From Saprospiraceae bacterium (GTDB lineage Bacteria; Bacteroidota; Bacteroidia; Chitinophagales; Saprospiraceae), in NCBI GenBank assembly GCA_007128085.1, contig SKYC01000072.1, forward strand, positions 1 to 10,114: a DNA stretch of 10,114 nucleotides, in the 5' to 3' direction. Of this stretch, positions 1 to 7,040 are shown piece by piece. The notes beneath the pieces are model-generated. The model saw only the letters and a list, made by a program, of their open reading frames with translations, had not been told where the DNA came from and did not search any database. The translations under genes and the position numbers were made by a program. Within the stretch, counting starts at the first letter, position 1; the number at the start of each line of letters is the position of its first letter.

Positions 1-2540
1 ACGACCACGGTATATGTACCGGCTTCGACTCCGTCCAACAGTGTGCCAGTTTGTCCATTGTCCCACAAAATCGTATAATCGGCCGGAGTATTTACTTCTC
101 CGCCGCTCACCTCTATCTCAATTGATCCATTTCCGGGCTCATCACAGGGTGTATCTTGAATTTCTACCAGATCAATTGCGATGGGATCCGGCCCCTCTAT
201 TTCAAAGGTAAATGTCGATTCACATCCCGATGTGTCGGCAACGGTCAGGGTGTACGATCCCATTCCAATATCTTCCAGGATGTTTTCACAACAGCCGATA
301 GTGATAGACGGCAAAAGGTTATTGGATTCATCTCTCCAGGACCATATAAAAAAGGTGGGGTCCGTGACGGTGCCTTCAAGACCCACTGTCAATCCAATGG
401 ATGCGTCCATCGCTCCGTAACAGCTCTCATGTTCAATGGTCATATCTTCAATCCCGATGCCGATCTCAAACCCGACTTCAAAAGAGTCGACGGTTCGACA
501 GCCATTGGCATCGGTGACGGTAATGGAATAGACCCCGGAACTGATGTTAGATAAGGTTGATACGGTAGATGTCTGCGGACTCCTACCTTCCCAGTCGTAG
601 CGGTATTCATTTCCATTTAACGGTTCACCACCGCTCGCCATAAGAGTTATGGAGCCGTCCGGTATTCCCTCGCAGGAGGCGTCGGTTATGGTGGCATTTA
701 ATTCAATGGGGTCAAAAGTCAACTCGATGCTTTCGGAAATTTCACAGCCGAAGCCATCGGTGACGGATAGAGTGTAACTTCCGACTCCCAAATTCCTTAT
801 GATACTGTCGGCAAAACTTCCGTTGGACCACTCGATGGTAAACGGTTCTTCACCGGTAATTCCGGCTTCGATACTTCCATTGGCGGCATTGAAACAAGTG
901 GGGTCGGTGGTGATAAACTGCACCTCCGGGGGTCCTCCGGCGTGAATATTTCCTTCAGCCATGACCGTATCTCCCAGATTGTCTACCAGGAATATTTCGT
1001 AAAAAACATCGGCATCAGGAGTGGGGGGGAGGTCGAAAAAAGTAATGCTGCCACCCACTTCATCTATACTTCCCTCTCCATTGATAGTGTCATCGTCTGA
1101 TTTTTCCATAAACACTTCATAGGGCGGTTCCCCTCCGTACGCCAGAACAGTCAAATTGCCAATGGATTGACCTTCCGGGGATCCACAACTACTGATCAAC
1201 AGGCCGAGCTCTTCGGGATATAAGATTTGAACCAACCCCGGATTGGCAAAAACACCCATGGGGTCGTCATTGGCCTTGAGGGCTATGAGGTCGGTGGTCA
1301 GCCGCTCAGTGGGGTTTACGAGACTGGACTGCCCCGGGTTGCCCACTGCCCGAAAACACAATTCAATAATAACCGTACTGTCCGGTAGAGATTGACCACC
1401 CGTGTCTCCGCCGTCCTCATCGAACCAGATTAATGTCAGCCACCCACTTGCTGCAAAACCAATATTTTCATTCAATTGCTCTGGCAGGGAAATATTGGTA
1501 AAAGAAATAAATTCGATTACATTGGGATTCCAGGTGATGGCACCGGTCAGCGCTAGCATCCCCTGAAAATTGTTCACGCTGACTTCCAGACAAAATTCCT
1601 CGCCTTCTTCCACTTCGGCATGTGAAACATAGATGTCCAGACAATCACCTAAACAGAACTCAGCGATCAGGGTACAGCTTTTTCCATCGGAAATGGTGAA
1701 TATGTAGGTGCCCGGCTCCCCGGCAATAAACTCTACTAAATCGCCCGAACCCGCCGGCCCCGTGGTAATCTCTGCTGTTTCGCTACTGCCTTTCAATTGA
1801 ATGGTCATGTTGTACTCGCTACCGTCAAATTCGGGCAATCCTCCATCGACCGTAAAACTACCTTCGATATCTTCACTCCCCCCGTCGTGGATCAATCCCT
1901 GTATGGTTATTGGATTCAGGTATACCACTGAAAAAGCCTCATCGATGGAAACACTGACGCACTCGCCGGATGGAGAGCCCTCGTAAACGGCAGAGCCATC
2001 GTCCAGAGCGTCAAAGGTGATCGGAGCAAAGTACAACTGTACGGGATCGCCATCGTTGAAAAAATCCTGAATGGTGGTGTTTTCGTCTATGTTGTACCCG
2101 TTTTCAAACCAGGCGTTGCCATTGGGATTGTCTACATACACCCATAAGTCGTTGGCCGGAGGGGGATCCAAAAGTACACAGGGATCGGCGATGATATCCT
2201 GAAGCGTGGTTCCACCTACTTCCGGAGGACAATCGTACCAGGCGTAACCTATTCCACCGGCAGTGGTTGGGTCGGGATCACCGCTGAGGTCAAAATCTCC
2301 ATTGTGTTCCATAAAGACGCGATCTCCAAAACAGAGAAATAGGGTGTCGGGACCAATGTGGTTGCTTTGTGCGTCGATCTCACCAATCGAGATGGTGCCC
2401 GCATCGCTGTCGCAACTGCGAAGAGTGGACGGAGTGTCCGACTCTGAAAATAAAATGCTTTTTGGGTTTTGTGCATTTATTCCCACAGCGAATATGCAGA
2501 GGAATAAAGTGAGGACTGTAGGGTTTCTGAATAAAATCAT
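1..2540 (-). CDS. Large secreted SprB-repeat protein with cohesin-like domain (3' end beyond window)
   Basis: This frame stays open for 846 codons from the ATG at 2538-2540 and leaves by the left edge, so the C-terminus is not seen. Residues 1-23 are a signal peptide (charged start, hydrophobic TVLTLFLCIFAVG core, cleavage likely after INA). Residues about 40-300 are an unclassified Cys-containing region with GDFDLSGDPDP, GYAWYDCPP and QLYFAPITFD. Residues about 301-440 resemble a cohesin fold (EFCLEVSVNNFQG, WNPNVIEF, IIELCFRAVG). At least four SprB-like repeats follow, near residues 545-600, 620-682, 706-773 and 798 onward, with signatures such as C-x-G-x-x-DGSI, G-x-Y-x-x-x-VTD and a terminal GC. 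SprB-type repeats are known from T9SS-exported gliding adhesins. A surface adhesin or matrix role is inferred, and a T9SS sorting domain is expected beyond the edge. The gene has its own promoter and structured leader, so it is not simply co-transcribed with the paralogue upstream. Confidence 0.85.
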   Translation of the reverse strand, partial: MILFRNPTVLTLFLCIFAVGINAQNPKSILFSESDTPSTLRSCDSDAGTISIGEIDAQSNHIGPDTLFLCFGDRVFMEHNGDFDLSGDPDPTTAGGIGYAWYDCPPEVGGTTLQDIIADPCVLLDPPPANDLWVYVDNPNGNAWFENGYNIDENTTIQDFFNDGDPVQLYFAPITFDALDDGSAVYEGSPSGECVSVSIDEAFSVVYLNPITIQGLIHDGGSEDIEGSFTVDGGLPEFDGSEYNMTIQLKGSSETAEITTGPAGSGDLVEFIAGEPGTYIFTISDGKSCTLIAEFCLGDCLDIYVSHAEVEEGEEFCLEVSVNNFQGMLALTGAITWNPNVIEFISFTNISLPEQLNENIGFAASGWLTLIWFDEDGGDTGGQSLPDSTVIIELCFRAVGNPGQSSLVNPTERLTTDLIALKANDDPMGVFANPGLVQILYPEELGLLISSCGSPEGQSIGNLTVLAYGGEPPYEVFMEKSDDDTINGEGSIDEVGGSITFFDLPPTPDADVFYEIFLVDNLGDTVMAEGNIHAGGPPEVQFITTDPTCFNAANGSIEAGITGEEPFTIEWSNGSFADSIIRNLGVGSYTLSVTDGFGCEISESIELTFDPIELNATITDASCEGIPDGSITLMASGGEPLNGNEYRYDWEGRSPQTSTVSTLSNISSGVYSITVTDANGCRTVDSFEVGFEIGIGIEDMTIEHESCYGAMDASIGLTVGLEGTVTDPTFFIWSWRDESNNLLPSITIGCCENILEDIGMGSYTLTVADTSGCESTFTFEIEGPDPIAIDLVEIQDTPCDEPGNGSIEIEVSGGEVNTPADYTILWDNGQTGTLLDGVEAGTYTVV

Positions 2541-2554
2541 GTTGATTGTTTTGC

Positions 2555-2577
2555 AGCATTTAAACAGCTTAAATGCT
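2555..2577 (-). promoter_or_regulatory. Hairpin just upstream of the left-edge adhesin start codon
   Basis: A perfect 9-bp inverted repeat (AGCATTTAA at 2555-2563, TTAAATGCT at 2569-2577) closes a 5-nt loop. In the mRNA it ends 14 nt before the ATG at 2538-2540, inside the predicted 5' leader, where it could limit ribosome access. The stem is AU-rich and has no trailing U-run, so it is unlikely to be a terminator. A protein operator is an alternative. Confidence 0.4.
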
Positions 2578-2589
2578 CCTGTATTTCAT

Positions 2590-2649
2590 GGGTCTTTTGG
2601 TAGATTATTTACAACGGTAATCGGGAACCTTAAGAAGACCCCCGATTAC
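2590..2649 (-). promoter_or_regulatory. Predicted H-type pseudoknot at the 5' end of the adhesin mRNA
   Basis: Stem 1 pairs GTAATCGGG (2649-2641 read on the minus strand) with CCCGATTAC (2625-2617), nine perfect pairs around a 15-nt loop. The 5' side of that loop, GGTCTT (2640-2635), is complementary to AAGACC downstream (2596-2591), giving six more pairs, or seven if G2641/C2590 switches partner. Loop-to-downstream pairing is an H-type pseudoknot topology. Stem 1 begins 6 nt after the -7 element, so the structure would sit at or next to the transcript 5' end. It could stabilise the mRNA or regulate it. No known riboswitch family is recognised. Confidence 0.4.
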
Positions 2650-2654
2650 AGCTG

Positions 2655-2687
2655 CAAAAGTAAAATCAATATGTCAATAAAGCCAAA
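2655..2687 (-). promoter_or_regulatory. Bacteroidota-type promoter of the left-edge adhesin gene
   Basis: On the minus strand a -7 element TACTTTTG (2655-2662), matching TAnnTTTG and followed by CA, lies 21 nt downstream of a TTTG (2684-2687) that fits the -33 element. Expected transcription start is near 2647-2650, giving a leader of about 108 nt. The -33 TTTG overlaps the loop of the terminator hairpin of the upstream gene. Confidence 0.6.
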
Positions 2688-2700
2688 AGGCTTTTTATAA
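2679..2700 (-). terminator. Intrinsic terminator of the 2704-5223 gene
   Basis: A 6-bp stem, AAAGCC/GGCTTT (2679-2684 and 2689-2694) with an AAAA/TTTT loop, starts about 10 nt past the stop codon at 2704. On the minus strand it is preceded by an A-run and followed by T-rich sequence (TTTATT). The stem is short and the T-tract imperfect, so termination may be partial, allowing some read-through into the next minus-strand gene. Confidence 0.5.
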
Positions 2701-2703
2701 TTA

Positions 2704-5223
2704 TTACTTAACGATGGTGATCGGCTTGACGATAAATCCTTCATCAAAGGTCAGTCGCAGGAAGTATTGACCTGCAACGAAGGGATCTAAGTCGATTCCG
2801 ATGGCAGATCCACTTTCCTCTCTGTTCAATTGAAAAGATTGACCGTTGATGGAAATAAGTTCTATTTTTTTCAGCTGGTAGGAAGTCTGCTCGATGCTTA
2901 CCGTTAAATAACTGCTGGCGGGGTTGGGGTAGGCATCCACGCCAATCAGGTCTTTGAGGTCTTGTACAGAGGTGAGTACTTCCACCTCAAAACAAGCGGT
3001 ACTCTGGCAGCCGTTTTCATCCTCCACCGTAACGCAGTAGGTTCCTCCGGAGAGGTTTTCCAGCGCAGCTTCGCTTTGTCCGCTGTCCCAATCATAGGTG
3101 TAGGTTCCGGTACCTCCCTGTACATCCAGGGCAATACTTCCATCCATTTCCTCCGCGTGACTCTCATCGACGACTTCTGCAGTGATTTCAATGGAGTCGG
3201 GTTCAAATAGGGTAATTTCGAGTTCGTCGGAACACCCAAGACTGTCGGTAGCAACTACTCGATAGGTTCCGGCCTCCAATTCACTCAATTCGGTTCCTTC
3301 GGCTCCGTGATCCCAGGTAAGGTCTGCTGCACCTCCGCTTCCCTCAGTGACTTCAATGAAAATACTGCCGTCGGCACTGCCAAAACAAGCGGGTGAGATA
3401 GAATCTGTTAGCGTTATAACTGGTGGAGTTGTGGTGCCAATTTCAACTTCAAGAAATTCCTGGCATCCGATGTCATCGGTTACGGTCAGGCTGTAAACAC
3501 CCGGTGCCAGTCCGTCGATCAGGGCAGTTTCCTGACCGTTACTCCACTCGTATTGGTAATTTCCACTCGCATCGGGCAATCCACCCGCTGCCTCTACTTC
3601 TATGCTGCCGTCCTCATCGCCCTGGCAAGTTTCATCCGTAGCGTTCAGCACGTGAACCGATAATGCCGTGTCGGCTTCGAGTATAGTGAAGTGGTATTCA
3701 GCCTGACACATTCCACTGAGGGTGTCGGTAATACTGAGGGTGTAGTCACCGCCGGTCAAGTCATTGATCCAAACCAGGTTGCTGTCTATCGTCAGTGTGG
3801 CCGTGGTATCGTTTAAGTGAGTGACGAATCCGGGAAGATCTGCAATATGCGCATAACCGATCTCAAAAGAAGCACTTCCGGCTTCCTCGCCATCGCAACC
3901 CACCGGTTGAATGGAAATCGATTGGATGGTCACTTCAAATTCATCGATGATCTCAAAAGTATTCTCCTTGCTACAGCCGTTTCGATCGGTAGTGGTCAAA
4001 ACGTAAGTTCCACTCTCCAGATTCTGCCTCAGGGCATTGATGGTCGTCTGTGACTGTCCGTTTTCCCAGGTGTATTGATAAGTGTTGCCCGAAAAAGGAG
4101 TACCGCCTGTAGCCGAAGCCGAAATAATGCCTGTGGTATCTCCGGGACAATCGTTCTGTGTCAGAGTGTAGCTGACCTCAATTTCAGAAGTAAATAATTC
4201 AATCGAATCCGTATATACACAACCTCCCTGATCGGTCAGATAATGTACGTATATGCCGTTTTCCAGGTTTTCAAGGGTGTTTTCAAATAAAGTCTCGTTT
4301 TCCCAACTCGAGAAAAAGAATATGCTGTCCAGGATGTGCTGGTCTAAATCGAGGCCTGTAAAGGTCGCCGTTCCGTCATCTGAATCGTGGCAGCTCGGAT
4401 TTTGGGACGAAAAGAACGCATTTACGGGGCCAAAGCTGTGAATGGTGACGGTGTCGGTGGAGATAATTCCCCCTATATTTGAAAGGGTATAGACCAGCTC
4501 TCCGGCGGGCAATTGATCTATTGTGACTTCAGTCGATCCAAAGGGTATTTGTTGTTGACCCACCACCTGACTGTCGGTAAGGTGGTGATATTCCAACTCC
4601 AATGGGAACTGAGTGGTGTCGCCAAAAAACGAAAAGCTCAGGTGTCCGTTGCTCTCTGTTGAGTCGGCCGTACAGGCGCTCACCGTGTACTCAAGTGTCT
4701 GTGGGGACAGGATGTCTGCGCCTCCATTTTCTACTGCAAATTCGGCATAAACAAATTCACCGTCCTCGCTTTCGATAATTTCCATAGGGATGGGAAAATC
4801 ACCGAGTTTTACCGGTGCGAAATTTCCGGGTGCACCAATGGAAGTAAAACAGATGGAAAAAATACTCGTGCTGTCTTCCAGAACAAGGGGAGTGCCGGCA
4901 TCGAAAAAATTAAACCGGATGGTACCTTCGTTTGCCGTAGTGAGTCCAAAGGCATTTTCGTTCAAGTTGAGTTCCGGAGCCGTGGCCGTAATGGAATCAA
5001 ACTGCAATTGAAAAGGATTGAACTGAATGGAAGCCTGCCCGCCAATGATATCTTCAAAATTGGTTACTTTAATGCTGAGGCAAACCGGATCACCCATCTC
5101 AACGGAGTTCTTCTCAACTAAAAAATGAACGACATCTCCATCGGTGGCCAGTGCAGAAAAGTGGGTGAAGGTGAGCAGTGAGCAAAATATGGATAAAATC
5201 AGTGTAAATGTTTTACTTTTCAT
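2704..5223 (-). CDS. T9SS cargo protein with cohesin-like domain and six SprB-like repeats
   Basis: An 839-residue secreted protein. The ATG at 5221-5223 is preferred over one 15 codons upstream because it starts directly with a signal peptide (MKSKTFTLILSIFCSLLTF, cleavage likely after ALA, residue 26). Residues about 32-175 resemble a cohesin domain (VCLSIKVTN, IQFNPFQLQF, FSICFTS). Six SprB-like repeats follow near 278-340, 359-422, 443-510, 533-590, 613-670 and 687-750, most with an early C-x-G and a closing GC. Residues about 763-839 are a T9SS type A sorting domain (YPNPASSYLTV, INGQ, L-x-x-G-x-Y-x-L, final ITIVK), which directs export through the outer membrane and surface attachment. 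Family knowledge places such proteins among gliding adhesins and matrix proteins; the ligand is unknown. The protein at 1-2540 shares the architecture and is a paralogue. Repeat 6 lacks the first Cys but has two extra ones. Confidence 0.9.
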   Translation of the reverse strand: MKSKTFTLILSIFCSLLTFTHFSALATDGDVVHFLVEKNSVEMGDPVCLSIKVTNFEDIIGGQASIQFNPFQLQFDSITATAPELNLNENAFGLTTANEGTIRFNFFDAGTPLVLEDSTSIFSICFTSIGAPGNFAPVKLGDFPIPMEIIESEDGEFVYAEFAVENGGADILSPQTLEYTVSACTADSTESNGHLSFSFFGDTTQFPLELEYHHLTDSQVVGQQQIPFGSTEVTIDQLPAGELVYTLSNIGGIISTDTVTIHSFGPVNAFFSSQNPSCHDSDDGTATFTGLDLDQHILDSIFFFSSWENETLFENTLENLENGIYVHYLTDQGGCVYTDSIELFTSEIEVSYTLTQNDCPGDTTGIISASATGGTPFSGNTYQYTWENGQSQTTINALRQNLESGTYVLTTTDRNGCSKENTFEIIDEFEVTIQSISIQPVGCDGEEAGSASFEIGYAHIADLPGFVTHLNDTTATLTIDSNLVWINDLTGGDYTLSITDTLSGMCQAEYHFTILEADTALSVHVLNATDETCQGDEDGSIEVEAAGGLPDASGNYQYEWSNGQETALIDGLAPGVYSLTVTDDIGCQEFLEVEIGTTTPPVITLTDSISPACFGSADGSIFIEVTEGSGGAADLTWDHGAEGTELSELEAGTYRVVATDSLGCSDELEITLFEPDSIEITAEVVDESHAEEMDGSIALDVQGGTGTYTYDWDSGQSEAALENLSGGTYCVTVEDENGCQSTACFEVEVLTSVQDLKDLIGVDAYPNPASSYLTVSIEQTSYQLKKIELISINGQSFQLNREESGSAIGIDLDPFVAGQYFLRLTFDEGFIVKPITIVK

Positions 5224-5317
5224 ATTAGTGGTTTTTAGATTTGATAATTCTGAATGATTGAAAATCAATTAAATAGTTAATTGTGAACCCCTGAAGGCAT
5301 TTCATTTCTGTCAGTTG

Positions 5318-5325
5318 CAAATGTA
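5318..5325 (-). promoter_or_regulatory. Promoter -7 element of the 2704-5223 gene
   Basis: TACATTTG on the minus strand matches TAnnTTTG and continues as CA. Transcription would start near 5311 and give a leader of about 88 nt to the ATG at 5223. No clear TTTG is seen at the -33 position, so the call rests on the -7 element and its place in an otherwise AT-rich upstream region. Confidence 0.5.
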
Positions 5326-5688
5326 AGCATTTAATTAAACGAATAATAATTTTTCATATAAGATGAATTTATTTTTATACATTCAGTGAAAACAGTGGAA
5401 GTACCTATTTTTAGCTTCCCTTTGAATTCCCCGGGAAGAGTTTCCCTCTGTCGACACGGAAAAAATGAAAAGAGTGCGCAAAGGCGACTTCCGCTGCCTG
5501 AGGCGAGTCCCTTTGATGAGGTATTGTCTTTTAATAAAGGAGGGGTAAAAAACCGTTTGACCGGAAATTCGAAAAATTGGAATCCAAGTAGGATGTGCAA
5601 CGGTCCCGGTGATGATCAACTTTAAAAAAAATGTCACGAAGAATCTCCATCCACGTATCCTCGGGCAAGTTGAAAAAGAGTTCCGTAT
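5326..5688 (-). other. Intergenic region between hutI and the adhesin gene
   Basis: No convincing gene. Short open frames on both strands (for example 5386-5625 plus and 5383-5637 minus) overlap one another, show no recognisable domain and no promoter. The stretch 5491-5512 is a fragment of the repeat found at 7173-7193. No clear terminator was found after hutI. Confidence 0.6.
5491..5512. repeat. Fragment of the dispersed CCGCTGCCTGAGGCG repeat
   Basis: CCGCTGCCTGAGGCG followed by A and GTCCCT matches 7173-7193 at 21 of 22 positions, the difference being one inserted A. The CTTCGACAGG part and the opposite arm of the palindrome are not present, so this is a half-copy or decayed relic in the non-coding region between hutI and the adhesin gene. 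Confidence 0.55.
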
Positions 5689-6942
5689 TTATTCCCCCTC
5701 GATGAAATCCCCGTGAATCATTACGCGGTCGATCCAGTCGGTTCCAAAGGCATAGGGCAAAAAGGACAGGGAAGGTACATCTTTGAGCACCAGTAAATTG
5801 GCCAGTTTTCCCCTGCTGATACTTCCACAGCGGTCCGCCACTTCCATGGCAAAGGCACCGTTTATGGTCGCCGCATTGATGGCCTCCTCCGGACTCATGC
5901 GCATTTTGATGCAGGCGAGGGACAGGACAAAGGGCATTCTCCCCGAGGGGGTGGAGCCCGGATTGTAATCCGAGGCCAGTGCCACTGCCAGGCCTTCGTC
6001 GATTAGTTTTCTTCCCTCAGCGTATTCCAGGTTCAGAAAAAAGGCCGTCGAGGGCAAGAGCGTCGCTATGGTTTCAGAATTCTTCAGCGCCCGAATCTCT
6101 TCTTCGCCCATAAATTCCAGGTGATCTACGGATACGGCCTCGTTGTTGACTCCCACCTGAACGCCCCCCGATAGCGCCAGTTCGTTGGCGTGAACTTTGG
6201 CTCGCATTCCGTGAGTGGCCGCCGCCTTTAATATCCGATCGCTTTCTTCTACGGTGAAAAAGCCACGTTCGCAAAAAACGTCGCAATAGTCTGCAAGGCC
6301 CTCATCAGCTACCCGGGGAATCATCTCCTCGGTGATGAGATCGATGAATTCCGACCTGCGGTTTTTGAATTCCGCAGGGATGGCATGCGCACCCAAAAAA
6401 GTACTTTTTATGGGCATTTCGCTGTACTCTGATCTCAATCTCGCAATGACCCTCAGCATTTTGAGCTCGCTATCTGTATCCAGGCCGTAGCCACTTTTTA
6501 TCTCTATGGCGCCCGTACCCAGTGATCGAACTTCAAGCAGTCTTTTTTTAGCACGGAGGTAGAGCTCCTCTTCCGATGTGTTTCTCAGCTTTTTGGCCGA
6601 GTTGAGAATGCCCCCGCCACTTTCGGCGATCTCTTCATAACTCCTGCCCTTCAAGCGCATCACAAATTCTTCTTCTCTGCTTTGAGCATACACTATGTGG
6701 GTATGGCTGTCCACCCAGGCGGGCATGACCATTCTGCCCCCGAGATTGCGCTCTTTCACTCCCTTTGTGTCCGGCAATTGATCCATGGATCCGTAATCCG
6801 AAATTTCGCCGTTTTCGATCAGCAACCAGGCGTTGTCGAGGGTAGGGAGTTCGGACATATCTCTGCCTCGCAGCGGGGACTGCAGGCCTTCGCGTATCTG
6901 TATCAATTTGCCTATATGGGTTAAAAGGATCGCCTGTTTCAT
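5689..6942 (-). CDS. hutI: Imidazolonepropionase
   Basis: Cytosolic amidohydrolase of histidine degradation that hydrolyses 4-imidazolone-5-propanoate to N-formimidoyl-L-glutamate. Numbered from the ATG at 6942 (417 residues, normal for HutI), metal and active-site residues stand where the family has them: HTH at 80-82, KVHANE with H251 and E254, VDHLE with H274, and ASDYNPGS with D325. IEIKSGYGL and FLGAHAIP are further HutI signatures. An in-frame ATG at 6948 gives MTMKQ and is equally possible. A TTG at 6963 overlaps the promoter -7 element, so it is unlikely to be used. The gene stands alone: hutH, hutU and a formimidoylglutamate enzyme are not in the window, so the rest of the pathway must lie elsewhere. 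The -7 element 12-18 nt upstream of the two ATGs implies a very short or nearly absent 5' leader. Confidence 0.96.
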   Translation of the reverse strand: MKQAILLTHIGKLIQIREGLQSPLRGRDMSELPTLDNAWLLIENGEISDYGSMDQLPDTKGVKERNLGGRMVMPAWVDSHTHIVYAQSREEEFVMRLKGRSYEEIAESGGGILNSAKKLRNTSEEELYLRAKKRLLEVRSLGTGAIEIKSGYGLDTDSELKMLRVIARLRSEYSEMPIKSTFLGAHAIPAEFKNRRSEFIDLITEEMIPRVADEGLADYCDVFCERGFFTVEESDRILKAAATHGMRAKVHANELALSGGVQVGVNNEAVSVDHLEFMGEEEIRALKNSETIATLLPSTAFFLNLEYAEGRKLIDEGLAVALASDYNPGSTPSGRMPFVLSLACIKMRMSPEEAINAATINGAFAMEVADRCGSISRGKLANLLVLKDVPSLSFLPYAFGTDWIDRVMIHGDFIEGE

Positions 6943-6960
6943 GGTCATTCGCTTTTTTTG

Positions 6961-6968
6961 CAAAGATA
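6961..6968 (-). promoter_or_regulatory. Promoter -7 element of hutI
   Basis: TATCTTTG on the minus strand matches TAnnTTTG and is followed by CA. Transcription should begin around 6951-6956, only 3-14 nt before the candidate ATGs at 6948 and 6942. A convincing -33 element was not found. Confidence 0.55.
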
Positions 6969-7040
6969 TAAATTTGCCGCGAATGGAGTGAATTTATCCA
7001 TATTGGCGCGAGGATAAATGCATGATACCAGCTACCCCCC

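Noticed and set aside
156..554. 132-codon plus-strand frame
   Set aside because: It lies antisense to the SprB-like repeats of the minus-strand gene. The real frame has clear repeat motifs; this one has none.
2263..2700. 145-codon plus-strand frame over the left-edge gene start and its leader
   Set aside because: It is antisense to the signal-peptide coding region, promoter and terminator of the minus-strand genes, has no recognisable domain, and reflects codon-shadow openness.
5408..5446. Palindromic TTCCCCGGGAA and GGGAAGAGTTTCCC motifs
   Set aside because: Stems of five base pairs in an unconstrained intergenic stretch are expected by chance; there is no T-run or clear position relative to a gene.
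5383..5637. Overlapping small frames on both strands between hutI and the adhesin gene
   Set aside because: Frames on both strands cover the same bases, contain the repeat fragment, and have no family match or promoter.
6961..6963. TTG as the hutI start codon
   Set aside because: It lies inside the -7 promoter element, so it would not be on the transcript; the ATGs at 6948 and 6942 fit the family N-terminus.
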